Source: Albitalea sp966211955 (GTDB lineage Bacteria; Pseudomonadota; Gammaproteobacteria; Burkholderiales; Burkholderiaceae_C). Taken from it: a DNA stretch of 64,000 bases. The stretch covers positions 8,932 to 72,931 of the forward strand of contig CBIHOF010000026.1 of the NCBI GenBank assembly GCA_966211955.1. The letters run 5' to 3'. This document shows, piece by piece, positions 1 to 9,124 of this stretch (the first letter of the stretch is position 1; each line of letters starts with the position of its first letter). Below the pieces are notes generated by a model. That model saw only the letters and a program-made list of their open reading frames with translations. It did no database searches and had not been told where the DNA came from. The position numbers and the translations under genes are program-made.

Positions 1-625
1 CCCGGTCGCATTCGAGCTTGGACGCAAGTGCGAGCGCCAGCACTTCGGCGCCATCCTTGATGCTGTCGCAGCCGGCCATCTTGCCGAGCATCGTCAGCAC
101 CGTTCGCTCCAGGTTGCTCACATGCTCGGGCGCTGAAGTGGTCGCCATGAGCTGGGGGAAGCGCGCGCTGCTCGCCTGCATGGCGCCCAGGTCTTCCGGC
201 CGCAAGGGCTGCCCGCCTTCGCGCAGCACCACTGCTGCACCCACCAGCATCTCACCCTGGTACAGCGGATGAGCCACCCCTTGCACCGCCCGCACATGCT
301 CCGAGTGCCGGCTGATGACGATCGGCTCACGTTGCGCAATCGCGCGTGCCGCCAGTTCGGCCAGCCATGGGGTCACAGGCTGGCTCGCTGGATGACTCGC
401 GATCAGCTGGGCTTCGTGCATGCCGCGCAGGAAGACGGCGGTCAGCAGGTGCCCCGGTGCTGCCGAGGCGTGACTCGCCATCCACTCGTGGATGGCCTCG
501 TGCCGCGTGGCGCGAGAGCGGACATCGTCGGATGCGATTGCGTTCAACTCTGTTCCTACCTCAGGTCGGCCGGGCACGGCCGCCTCGGCGCCGCGCCACG
601 TCACGTTCACTTTGGACTTACTCAT
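1..625 (-). CDS. GAF-like domain protein, 3'-truncated by the window edge
   Basis: An open frame runs from the ATG at 623-625 on the minus strand to the window edge without a stop, giving 208 residues that begin MSKSKVNVTWRG and end ASKLECDR. The protein has no signal peptide in the visible part. The segment around residues 45-160 (helix, then strands with IVISRHSEHVRAVQGVAHPL and GAAVVLREGGQPL) looks like an N-terminal sensor of GAF type, and the end resembles the start of a second GAF domain (ALASKLECDR). Proteins of this layout are often HlyD-family secretion adaptors or signalling enzymes, but the deciding C-terminal part lies outside the window. It follows tpsA1 on the same strand after 223 bp, so it may belong to the same locus. 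Function is inferred and weak; the coding frame itself is well supported. Confidence 0.6.
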   Translation of the reverse strand, partial: MSKSKVNVTWRGAEAAVPGRPEVGTELNAIASDDVRSRATRHEAIHEWMASHASAAPGHLLTAVFLRGMHEAQLIASHPASQPVTPWLAELAARAIAQREPIVISRHSEHVRAVQGVAHPLYQGEMLVGAAVVLREGGQPLRPEDLGAMQASSARFPQLMATTSAPEHVSNLERTVLTMLGKMAGCDSIKDGAEVLALALASKLECDR

Positions 626-786
626 GAGCACAGCGGCAATATCGGCACACTTCGGCCGGAAATTGATCATCTATGACGAGTGAGTCGAACGATTGTGAGA
701 AGTGACCGACATTCGGGCATCACTTCCAAGCGGCTGGCGAGCCCGAAGGGGCGTTGGGGCGCAGGGTGCGCACGGCGCGTGAGTTC

Positions 787-810
787 TCCATCGAGGCGGG
801 CCTCGATGGA
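787..810 (-). terminator. perfect 10-bp hairpin after tpsA1
   Basis: TCCATCGAGG at 787-796, a CGGG loop, then the exact complement CCTCGATGGA at 801-810. It sits 38 bp past the tpsA1 stop and before the next minus-strand gene. No T-run follows on the minus strand, so it may be an attenuator or mRNA 3'-end stabiliser, not a classic terminator. Confidence 0.4.
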
Positions 811-848
811 CGAACGTTTGGTAACACTCCGGTGGGACGAGTTGCCGC

Positions 849-3800
849 TCAGGGCAGCTCAGCCTCTTGCTCCTGGAGCACCGGCATCCGAACGGCGTCG
901 GAATCGAGTTTGCAGCGTGTCTGCTCCGAGCGTGTGAGCAAGGGGCCGAGCACACAGTAGGCCCCTGCGTTTTCCGCGAACGCCCGGGTCGTGCTCTTCA
1001 CGCCGTCCGGCGGCGCAACGGTCGAGAGGGTGCGTGGCGTGACAGTCAGCGCGAACGCGTTGCCCGGATCTTGTGCCAGCGTGTAGTTCGGACTTGTGAC
1101 GCTCAATCCGCTGCCGAAAATCGAATACGTGCCCGGCAACGATGTCGCGTCCGCTGGCGTGGCCCACAACACCTTCCCGCTTGCGACGCCACCCAATGAG
1201 TCGCCATTGACGAAGCCCGCCACGGTGCCTTGCAAGGGTGGGTTCGCTTCTCCGAACGGACGGGTCGCCGGGGTGGCGACGAAAGCCAGGGGCCTTGGCG
1301 TGACGGTGAGTCGGCCAGTGCCGGCGAAGGTGAATCCGTATCCGGCGGACGAAGACAGGCTGCCCTGCGACACCGCGACGGCGTAAGGCCCCGCGTTGAC
1401 GCTTGCCGTCGAAGTCGAACCGATCGAGCTCACTGCTGGCGCTCCGGCATAGGCGGAAGCGGCCGTATCTCCCTGGAACGCGTTCGCCACGCCGCCATGG
1501 AATCCGGTGACGGTGTAGTTGCCCGCGATGGCAGAGGAGACGTCGTCGCCGTAGACCTTGGTCGCATCGGTGGACGTCGCCGTCAGGACGGGTTGAAGCG
1601 CGAAGAGGTACCGGTTGCCGGTTGCAGAGACGCTGCCCGGCGGCCTGCTTGCATGAGTGGCGCTCCACAGGGCGGTGTTGCCGCTGTCCACTCCGCTGAA
1701 GACGCTGCTTGCCGGATCAGCTGCATAGACGAGCCATCGTCCGCTCGTCGCCGTGATGGCATCGACGCCCGAATGGTTGATGAAGTTAGCGCCCGCGGCG
1801 AGCACCGGGTTCGCGCCGGACACGGCGGCGCCACTGGCGATCGCGAGGTCGCCTTCGGTGATGAAAGTGACGTTGCCCGTGGTGGTGGCGCCCGAAACAC
1901 CCAGCACCGTGCCGATCGTGAGTCCGCTGCCACTGTGAAGTGCCACGGAGCCAGCATTGGCGGCGAGCGTCTGCACCTGGTTGCCCGGCGCTTCGAGCCC
2001 GTAGGAGGCGCTCGAGCCGGACAGGCGCAGCTGCGATGCGGTGATGCTGCCACCAGTCTGGGTCACTTGGCCCGCGGCGGACAGCCACAGCGGCCCGTTC
2101 GGTGAAGAGACGGCGGCGCCCAGGTCTATGCCCGTTGCGGCATCGAGATGCAGCACACCGCTGCCCGTGTTGCTGATGCTGCTGCCTGCCGCGATCAGCA
2201 TGCTGATGGATGCGCCCGAGTTGGCGCTGATTGCCAAGTCTCCAGCGGTCTGCGTGAGCGAGGCCCGCCCCAGTTGCACGCCGTTGCCGCTGATGCTTGT
2301 GCCACTGAGCGCGATGGCGCCCGAGCCCGAGACCACGGCATCGTCAGCGAACGTGATGCCGTTGCCCGATGTACCGACGCCGTTGAAGGTGAGCGCGCCG
2401 GCGCCGCTGGTGTGTGCTTGCACGGCGCCCGTGAGGGCGATGCCCGAGCCACTGTCCGATCGGCCGTTGAGCGTTCCGGTCCCGCTGCCTACATTCAATG
2501 TCGTGCCGGACAACAGGATGCCGGTGGCGCCGCCGATCTGGGCGGCCGACGCCGTGAGGTTGCCTCCGCCCGTGTCGATCAACACGTTGTTGATGGCGAT
2601 GGTGCCGGCCGTGGCAGAGGCGGCCAGCTGCATGTTCAATGGTCCACCCGCTGCCGTGATGTCGCTGTTGACCGAGATGTCGCGGCCGGCGCTGAGTTGC
2701 ATGGTGCCGCTGGCGACGATGGCTGCGTTGATGCTGAGGTCGTGCCCCGCGCCCGCTGCGAGCACCGGGCTGGTGGCGCTGATGGGGCTCCCCGCCGCGA
2801 CGCTCAGATGGCCGTCGCTGCGCAGCGCGAGCGCACCGCTGCTCGTGATGCCCGAAGTACCGAGCACGCTGCCGACGGTCAAGTCGGTGGCAGTGTGCAG
2901 GCTGATCGCTCCGGCGTTGGCGGCCAGCGTCTGCAGTTGGTTGCCGGCCGCGTCGAGCGTGTAGGCGCCGGGGCCGCTCAGCAGCAGCTTGCTTGCGTTG
3001 ATGCTGCCGCTGCCTTGCGTGACGGTGCCGGCCGAGGTGAGCCACAGCGCGCCGTTGGGCGAAACAAGGTTCGAACCGAGGTCGATGCCTCCTGTGGTGG
3101 CCACCAGGTGCAAGGTGCCGCTGCCGGTGTTGTCCACCGTGGCGCCGGAGGCCAGCGAGATGCCCGTGCTGCTGCCTGAACCCGAGAGGGTCAGGTTGCC
3201 CGTGGTCGTCACCGCGGCGCCGGCGCTCAGCCCGAGGCCCGCTGCGCTGCTGCTCGCGCCGGTCACCGTGATCGACCCTCCCGCGTTCGTGAGGCTGTCG
3301 GCGCCGGTGAACTGCACGCCCGAGGACGATCCCGAGCCGCCATTGACCGCGAGGCTTCCGCTGCTGGCAGTGAGTGCGTTGCCGCCCGTCAGGGCGACGC
3401 CCGACCCGTTGACCGAACTGCCGTTCAGCGTCACGTTGCCGCTGGTCCCGAGCGATGCCGCCGTATTGAACAACACCCCGCTGCTCGCCGTGCTGTTGCC
3501 GCTCAGGGTGATCGATCCGGTGCCCGACTGGGTGAAGCTGTTGGCGCCGAAGTCGATGAAGACGCCCTCGCCGCTGCCGGAGCTTCCTGTGAGGGTGAGC
3601 GTGCCGTTGTTCGCGTTGATGCTGTTGGTGCTGTTGAACCACAGGCCCTGCTGGCTGGTGGACGTGCCCGCAAGATCGATGTCACCGGTCGTTGCGAGCG
3701 AAACGTCACTGTTCAAGCCCAGGCCGCGATAGCTGGTGCTGGTGCCGCTGATCGACAGGCCGCCGGTGGCGACAAGCGTGTTGTTGCCGGCGTTGAACCA

Positions 3801-6800
3801 GATGCCCACTTCGTTGGCCGAGCTTCCGTTCAACGACAGGCTGCCGGAGCCTGCGTTGATGGCGTTGGAGCCGAAAAAGTAGAGGCCGGTCTTGCCCGTG
3901 GACGCGCCGCTCACTGAGACCGTGCCTGCCGTCGTGAGGACGGCGTTGGTGTTGAAGAAGAGGCCGCTGCCCGTGTTGCCGGTGGTGCTCAGCGTGATCG
4001 AGCCGCCACCGCTGGCGAGCAAGGCGAGGTTGCCCGACGCGAACGTGCCGTCGCCGTCGGCCGCCACCGTCAGTGCGCCGCTGCCGCTGCCCACGTTCAG
4101 CGTCGCATCGAGCAGGCGCAGCGCGTTGGCCGTGCCGCTTTGCGTCGCGGTGGCGCTGAGGTTGCCCCCGCCGGTGTCGATCGTCGCGTTGTTGATGGTG
4201 ATCGTGCCGGCAGTGGGCGATGCGGCCAGCCCCACGTTCAGAGGTCCGCCGGACGCCGTGATGTTGCTGTTGATCGTGATGTCCCGCCCGGCATTGAGCT
4301 GCAGGCCGCCGCTGCCGGCGATGGCGGCGTTCACGTTGATGTCGCGGCCTGCGCTCAAGGTCTGCGTGCTGCCGGTGGGCCAGGTGATCTGCGTGCCGGT
4401 GTTCACAAGCAGGTCTGCGCTGGCGTTGATCGCAAGGCTTCCTGATGGGGCGGTGACCAATGCCGCGAGCCCGACGTTGCCGTTGCCGGCGAGCGTGAGC
4501 GTACCGACGCCGTTGTTCGCGACGCTGTTGCCGCTGGACGCCATGTCGATCGCGTTGAAGGGGCTCGTGGCGGTGCCGGTGATCGTGGTGTTGCCACTGG
4601 CGACGGTGACAGTGTTGGAGCCCCGAAGCGAGAAGCCACCGCCTCCGTTCAACGAGGTGCCCGACAACTGCACGGTACCCGAGGTGATGAGCGCCGCACC
4701 GTTGTTCAGCCGGATGCCGTTGAAGTTGCTGCTCGTGCCCTGGACCGAGAGCGTGCCCGGTCCCGTGTTTGACAAGGACAGTGTGCTGCCGCCCTCGACC
4801 CAGACGGCGTTGCTCGTGTTCGATGTGCCGTTGAATGCAAGATTGCCCGACGTGGTGATGACGGTGCCCAGGAAGTCGACGCCGAACGCGCCGTTGGAGC
4901 TGCCGTTGATCGTCACCTGCCCCGCAGTCGCGAGGTCGGTTTCCACGACGACGCCGTGGCTGCTGGTGCTGTCGCCGCTGAGCGTCATCGAGCCGCTGCC
5001 ACTCGCACGAAGCGTGCTGGGCAGGCCAAGGAAACGAACGCCGAAACCTGAACTTGAGTTGCCGCTGAGGGTGCCCGTGCCGGAGCCGACGTCGATCGTC
5101 GCGCCGTCGAACTTCAGGCCGCTGGTGCCGTCCGTCGTGTTCGAGGTCGCGATGAGGTTGCCGCCGCCCGTGTTGAGCGTGGCGCTAGTGATGGTGACGC
5201 CGCGTCCCGCGTTCAGCGCCAATGCGCCACCGTTCGACGTCACGTTCGCATTGACGTTGATGTCGCGCGCCGAACTGAGCGTCAGGGAGTTGCCGCTGTT
5301 CCAGGCCACGGGGCTCGCCACCGTGATGTCACCGGCCTGTGAGCCGGCGCTGCCGGTGGACACCGTCACGTTGGCCGTGGCGAGTGCGTTCTGCAGCGTG
5401 GTCACGTTGACCACGGAGTCGTTCCCGGTGGCGCTGAACGACGCGTCGTGGTTGCTGTCGGCCGCCGTGGAGATGGTGACGTCGAATGGATCGAGCAGCA
5501 GGTTGCCTGTGTGCCCCGGCGCGCCTCGCAGGTCGGCATCGCCCGCGAACCGCAGTAGGCCGTGGCTGGACACCTCGGCGAACCCGCCGGCCCCCTGCAA
5601 GCCGGCGCCGCGCGCGCTGATCTGGCCGAGGAAGTCCGTCCGAGCATCCGACCACACGATGACGCGGCCGCCCGTGCCGTCGTGCGTGGCGTCGGCGAGC
5701 AAGCGTGCGTCGGGCCCGATGGAGGATCGATCCGCATGCACGAGGCTTCCCGCGCCATGGGCATCGCCGCCAAGGCGGATGGTCCCGCCGCCAGTGGCTC
5801 CGGACACGTCCAGGAGCGCGCGGCCCACGGTCAGTTCGGCGTGCGGTGCCACCGTGATGCTGCCGCCCTGGCCCGCGTCGCTGCGGGCGATGAGTGCCGC
5901 ATGTGCACCATCGACCGTGGCCATGGCGCCGCCGATGCGGATGTCGCCCGCGCTGCGATCACCCGATGCGACAAGCTGCCCCGACACGTTGACCGCGCCG
6001 GCAAGGCCTGCGTCGAGCACGATCGCCCCATCGCGGCCGGACACCGATCGGGCGACGATCTCGCCCGAAACGTTGACCACGTCGTGCCATGCCTGTGCCG
6101 CCGTGGCCGCCCCCACCCAGACGCGGCCGCCATCGGCTTGAAGGGTGCCGCCGATGTCGATGCGCGAGCCGCCGTTGGCCGGCGGCGACGTGCTTGGCAA
6201 GGCGACCTGCAGCATGCCGTCGCCATGAAGGTCCAGCGTGGCCATCTCGCCGCTGCCCACCATGATTTTTCCGAGCGGCGCGGACACCACGCCCGAGTTC
6301 GACACCGAGCCGCCCAACAGGACGACCGTTCCTCCAGCTTGCGTGCGGATCGTGCCGTCCTGGCTGATGCGCTCCGATGCACCGGTACCCGAGAAGCGCA
6401 GTACGCCGGCCTGGAAGTCCTGGTCGGTGATCGACAGGGTCGAGGCGATGAACCCGCCCACGTCGACGACTCCGCTCGGCGTGATCGCGATGCCGTTGGG
6501 ATTGACGATGAACACTTGTCCATTCGCACTGAGCGTTCCCGCGATGGTGCTGGGCGTCGCGCCGACGACGCGGTTGAGCGTCGCCGAGCCGGCGTTCGGC
6601 TGGAGGAAGCGGACCTGGTTTCCCGCACCGATCGAAAAGCTGTTCCAGTTGACGACGGCGCGCTGGGAGCTCTGCGTCACGTCGAGCGAACTGCCCGGCG
6701 CCGGAGCGATGCGGACATTGCCCGACACCACCTGCCCGCCGGTGGGCAAAGGGCCCGCGGCCATGACTTCACATCGCGCGCCGAGCAACGCCAGGACGGC

Positions 6801-6845
6801 GATGCTGATGCGGCAGCGATGGAGCGTGCGAGGCGGCATGTTCAT
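849..6845 (-). CDS. TpsA1: filamentous hemagglutinin-type two-partner secretion exoprotein
   Basis: This 1998-aa protein is predicted to be exported by Sec and then through its TpsB partner to the cell surface. A signal peptide spans residues 1-30 (hydrophobic ISIAVLALLGA, cut after VMAA). The TPS domain follows, with the hemagglutination-domain hallmarks NWNSF (66-70) and NPNG (115-118). The middle is a long Gly/Ser/Thr/Asn-rich beta-helix with repeats of about 27 residues of the form [ILV]x[LV]xGxSxxxxG. The C-terminal 250 residues carry MBG-type modules (start TDATKVYGDD, then VTPRPLAF). Unlike TpsA2 it has no protease domain. The start ATG overlaps the tpsB1 stop as ATGA, implying translational coupling. 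The core is very similar to TpsA2, in places nearly identical in DNA. The substrate or receptor bound cannot be told from sequence. Confidence 0.93.
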   Translation of the reverse strand: MNMPPRTLHRCRISIAVLALLGARCEVMAAGPLPTGGQVVSGNVRIAPAPGSSLDVTQSSQRAVVNWNSFSIGAGNQVRFLQPNAGSATLNRVVGATPSTIAGTLSANGQVFIVNPNGIAITPSGVVDVGGFIASTLSITDQDFQAGVLRFSGTGASERISQDGTIRTQAGGTVVLLGGSVSNSGVVSAPLGKIMVGSGEMATLDLHGDGMLQVALPSTSPPANGGSRIDIGGTLQADGGRVWVGAATAAQAWHDVVNVSGEIVARSVSGRDGAIVLDAGLAGAVNVSGQLVASGDRSAGDIRIGGAMATVDGAHAALIARSDAGQGGSITVAPHAELTVGRALLDVSGATGGGTIRLGGDAHGAGSLVHADRSSIGPDARLLADATHDGTGGRVIVWSDARTDFLGQISARGAGLQGAGGFAEVSSHGLLRFAGDADLRGAPGHTGNLLLDPFDVTISTAADSNHDASFSATGNDSVVNVTTLQNALATANVTVSTGSAGSQAGDITVASPVAWNSGNSLTLSSARDINVNANVTSNGGALALNAGRGVTITSATLNTGGGNLIATSNTTDGTSGLKFDGATIDVGSGTGTLSGNSSSGFGVRFLGLPSTLRASGSGSMTLSGDSTSSHGVVVETDLATAGQVTINGSSNGAFGVDFLGTVITTSGNLAFNGTSNTSNAVWVEGGSTLSLSNTGPGTLSVQGTSSNFNGIRLNNGAALITSGTVQLSGTSLNGGGGFSLRGSNTVTVASGNTTITGTATSPFNAIDMASSGNSVANNGVGTLTLAGNGNVGLAALVTAPSGSLAINASADLLVNTGTQITWPTGSTQTLSAGRDINVNAAIAGSGGLQLNAGRDITINSNITASGGPLNVGLAASPTAGTITINNATIDTGGGNLSATATQSGTANALRLLDATLNVGSGSGALTVAADGDGTFASGNLALLASGGGSITLSTTGNTGSGLFFNTNAVLTTAGTVSVSGASTGKTGLYFFGSNAINAGSGSLSLNGSSANEVGIWFNAGNNTLVATGGLSISGTSTSYRGLGLNSDVSLATTGDIDLAGTSTSQQGLWFNSTNSINANNGTLTLTGSSGSGEGVFIDFGANSFTQSGTGSITLSGNSTASSGVLFNTAASLGTSGNVTLNGSSVNGSGVALTGGNALTASSGSLAVNGGSGSSSGVQFTGADSLTNAGGSITVTGASSSAAGLGLSAGAAVTTTGNLTLSGSGSSTGISLASGATVDNTGSGTLHLVATTGGIDLGSNLVSPNGALWLTSAGTVTQGSGSINASKLLLSGPGAYTLDAAGNQLQTLAANAGAISLHTATDLTVGSVLGTSGITSSGALALRSDGHLSVAAGSPISATSPVLAAGAGHDLSINAAIVASGTMQLSAGRDISVNSDITAAGGPLNMQLAASATAGTIAINNVLIDTGGGNLTASAAQIGGATGILLSGTTLNVGSGTGTLNGRSDSGSGIALTGAVQAHTSGAGALTFNGVGTSGNGITFADDAVVSGSGAIALSGTSISGNGVQLGRASLTQTAGDLAISANSGASISMLIAAGSSISNTGSGVLHLDAATGIDLGAAVSSPNGPLWLSAAGQVTQTGGSITASQLRLSGSSASYGLEAPGNQVQTLAANAGSVALHSGSGLTIGTVLGVSGATTTGNVTFITEGDLAIASGAAVSGANPVLAAGANFINHSGVDAITATSGRWLVYAADPASSVFSGVDSGNTALWSATHASRPPGSVSATGNRYLFALQPVLTATSTDATKVYGDDVSSAIAGNYTVTGFHGGVANAFQGDTAASAYAGAPAVSSIGSTSTASVNAGPYAVAVSQGSLSSSAGYGFTFAGTGRLTVTPRPLAFVATPATRPFGEANPPLQGTVAGFVNGDSLGGVASGKVLWATPADATSLPGTYSIFGSGLSVTSPNYTLAQDPGNAFALTVTPRTLSTVAPPDGVKSTTRAFAENAGAYCVLGPLLTRSEQTRCKLDSDAVRMPVLQEQEAELP
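4141..4394 (-). repeat. inverted long repeat, copy in tpsA1
   Basis: Read on the minus strand these 254 bp match 25259-25512 on the plus strand with a single difference (ATCACCATC here, ATCACCATT there). Compared base by base by eye. The repeat lies inside the beta-helix coding region around the protein segment GRDINVNAAIAGSGG. Similarity continues more weakly on both sides through much of the two genes. Confidence 0.92.
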
Positions 6846-8587
6846 AGTTTGGTTCCGATCGTGACCATGAGGGACCAGCCCGTGGGGGCACGCGCGACGT
6901 TCGATTTGCGCACCGCGCAGTCGAGGCCGAAGTAGGGCGACCAGGGGACCGGCGTGTCGCCTGCGACGCTGTGAAAGGAGACGCCGATCGATGTGGCCGT
7001 GATGCTGCGGTTCTCCACGGCCGAAGGCTGTGCCAGCGTGCCGCGTCCCGCCGCGGCGAAGACGCCGGCCTTCAGGGGCGCGGGCACGAGGGGGACAGCG
7101 ATCTGGCGGCTGGCCTCGATGCGCAGCGCAGCGCCGGTGTCGACCGCGAAGGTGCCGACAGGAAACGCGAGGATGTCCGAGCCGCCCTCGAGCGACAACT
7201 GCTCCGATTTCATGAGCGGCTTGCCGCCAGACAACTGGCCGTGCCCAAGCAGCGCGAACTGGTACCGGTCATTCGGTGAGAGCGTCGCCTGGAAGGTGAA
7301 GTCCACCTTGCTGAAGCGGGGGCTCGCGCCGATGCGCGAGAGCGGTATGCCCGTGGACTGGACCTGCCCTTCGTCGCGGCCGCCCAGGCCACGCGACAGG
7401 AAGGCGGCTGCCTGGTATCCGCCGTTGTCGGTCACGCCACCAATCTCGGCGCCCAGCCGCAGCACCCGGTAGGCGTCGCGGTTGAGGACCGCGTCGAAGT
7501 CGATGGCGGTGATCGATTGCTGGACCCGCTCGAAGCTGGCCCTCAAGTCCAATCGGTTGCGGCGGTTCAGCTCCCACGGGTAGCTCAATCGGAATGCCTG
7601 CCGGCTGAACGCGCCGTCCGTCGCGGGCACGTCCTTCTCGGCGATCTGCTTGCTCTGCGAACCCGTGAACTCGACGTTCGCCATCAGGCCGTCGATGTTT
7701 AGCGGCGCGGCGGCGCCTGCGATGAAGGTTCGCACCGGAAGGCCCCGGCCTTGCGATCGCAAGGACGCGACGCCTGCCGCGTAGAGCTTTTCTCCGAACC
7801 CGAGCAGCTGGTTGGTGCTGACGGAGACATTCGCCTCCCAGGTGCCCAGCGAGGTGGGGAGCCGGTTGTCGACCTGGACAGAACCGGCGACACGTTCGTA
7901 GGTGCCCTCGACGATCAGGCGCACGCCGCCGCGCCGGGTGCCGGGTGCCAGCGCGCTGCGCAGGCGCACGCCCGCCATGTTGCCGACCAGCATGAGTTGG
8001 CGTTCGATGGTGGTGCCCTGCAAGTGGCGCACGCCCACCACCGGCGCCAGGCGCTCGGCGATGGCATTGCGCAGGTGATCCGGCAGCCCCGTAGTCTCGA
8101 CTGTCTCGATGAAGCCGTCGATCACCACCAGCCGCAAGGTGCCGCGGTTCACAAGGGTTTGGGGCGGCGTGATCACGCGAGCGAGCAGGAAGCCCGCTGC
8201 CTCGTGTGCCAACTGGTACTCGCTGACCGCGTGCTGCACTTCGAGCATCGTGACGCGCCGTCCCTTCACCTGGGACCAGAGCGTGTCGAGTGCGCCGTGC
8301 AATTCCTCGAACGCGCCGTCCACGACGACGTTGTCCAGCGTCACTTCCAGGCTTCCCGGCGCGGAGGGGCGGGCGTCCGCGCCGCCTGGCACCGGCTTGA
8401 CGGGCGGGGGCGTGATGTCGCCGAACACCTGCGGCGTCTTCGGCACGATGACGTTGGGGCCGACCGTCTGCGCGCTGGCGGGGGACAGCATGTTCCACAG
8501 AAGCAGCAGCACACCCATCGCAGACGACGAAGTCATGCCTGGACCGTGTCTTCGCGGCTGCCCTGGCGTCTTGGACTGTCGATTCAT
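6842..8587 (-). CDS. TpsB1: FhaC/ShlB-type outer-membrane transporter
   Basis: A 581-aa Omp85/TpsB-family protein that should secrete TpsA1 across the outer membrane. A signal peptide lies at the N-terminus (MGVLLLLWNMLSPASAQ, ending near residue 40). Two POTRA-type domains follow, the second with the ShlB signature LVVIDGFIETVET, then a beta-barrel of about 380 residues ending in an aromatic/hydrophobic strand (GWSLMVTIGTKL). The start chosen is the ATG at 8587, preceded by GGAACGGGA; a longer frame upstream begins without a ribosome site. In the loop-6 region, where TpsB proteins have VRG(F/Y), this one reads DILAFPVG, so the conserved Arg is missing. It is the first gene of the locus and overlaps tpsA1 by 4 bp. 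Confidence 0.93.
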   Translation of the reverse strand: MNRQSKTPGQPRRHGPGMTSSSAMGVLLLLWNMLSPASAQTVGPNVIVPKTPQVFGDITPPPVKPVPGGADARPSAPGSLEVTLDNVVVDGAFEELHGALDTLWSQVKGRRVTMLEVQHAVSEYQLAHEAAGFLLARVITPPQTLVNRGTLRLVVIDGFIETVETTGLPDHLRNAIAERLAPVVGVRHLQGTTIERQLMLVGNMAGVRLRSALAPGTRRGGVRLIVEGTYERVAGSVQVDNRLPTSLGTWEANVSVSTNQLLGFGEKLYAAGVASLRSQGRGLPVRTFIAGAAAPLNIDGLMANVEFTGSQSKQIAEKDVPATDGAFSRQAFRLSYPWELNRRNRLDLRASFERVQQSITAIDFDAVLNRDAYRVLRLGAEIGGVTDNGGYQAAAFLSRGLGGRDEGQVQSTGIPLSRIGASPRFSKVDFTFQATLSPNDRYQFALLGHGQLSGGKPLMKSEQLSLEGGSDILAFPVGTFAVDTGAALRIEASRQIAVPLVPAPLKAGVFAAAGRGTLAQPSAVENRSITATSIGVSFHSVAGDTPVPWSPYFGLDCAVRKSNVARAPTGWSLMVTIGTKL

Positions 8588-9124
8588 GTCCCGTTCCGTT
8601 GGATTGCTTGAACTGCACTTGCCAGGGAACTGTGGGTCATTCCCTTCAGTGGTCCACACGGGGGGCAATACCTACGAAAAGGCGCGCAACGACGGTCCGC
8701 GTGAACGATTACCGGCTCAAGCCCCCCCGAAGCACGGGGTGCCGTCGACGCGTGCGGCAGTACTCAAGTGGTGGCGAGTCGGTGTGGGCGAGCACAAGGT
8801 GCGGCGGGCGTCTCTGTGCGACTTCGAGACTTTTGCCACGAACAGAAAGTGGTTCGACCGGCCCATGCAATGTTTTTCAGAACTCGGCGGAATAAAGATG
8901 CCGGCCCCCGTGTTCTCGCTAGATTGCAATGAATCGTTACGCTAGCCGTCGAGAACTACTTGTGAAGCAAGACTATTCGTCGAATGGATATCTATGCTGT
9001 CCGAGCGCTGCGCGGTTCGCTGTGACTCGCCATATATTTGCCGCCGCAACGACATATTCCAGCCGGGACGGCGGCAACGAGAGGAACCAGAACATGCCGC
9101 AAAGACGCAATGTGGGAGGAAGCA
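8588..9124. other. 537-bp divergent intergenic region
   Basis: It separates tpsB1 (minus) from the anti-sigma gene (plus) and must carry both promoters. Apart from the ECF-like element at 8889-8916 I see no gene, strong terminator or clear sigma-70 promoter. Short frames here look like chance. Confidence 0.6.
8889..8916 (+). promoter_or_regulatory. possible ECF-sigma promoter upstream of the anti-sigma gene
   Basis: GGAATAAA at 8889-8896 and GTTCT at 8912-8916, about 16 bp apart, resemble the GGAAT...GTCT layout seen before autoregulated ECF operons. It is 209 bp ahead of the anti-sigma ATG. No transcript evidence is available; the match is by eye. Confidence 0.3.

Noticed and set aside
2148..6935. 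Several long plus-strand frames antisense to tpsA1
   Set aside because: They arise from the repetitive Gly/Ser/Thr/Asn codons of tpsA1 and lack ribosome sites or recognisable domains.
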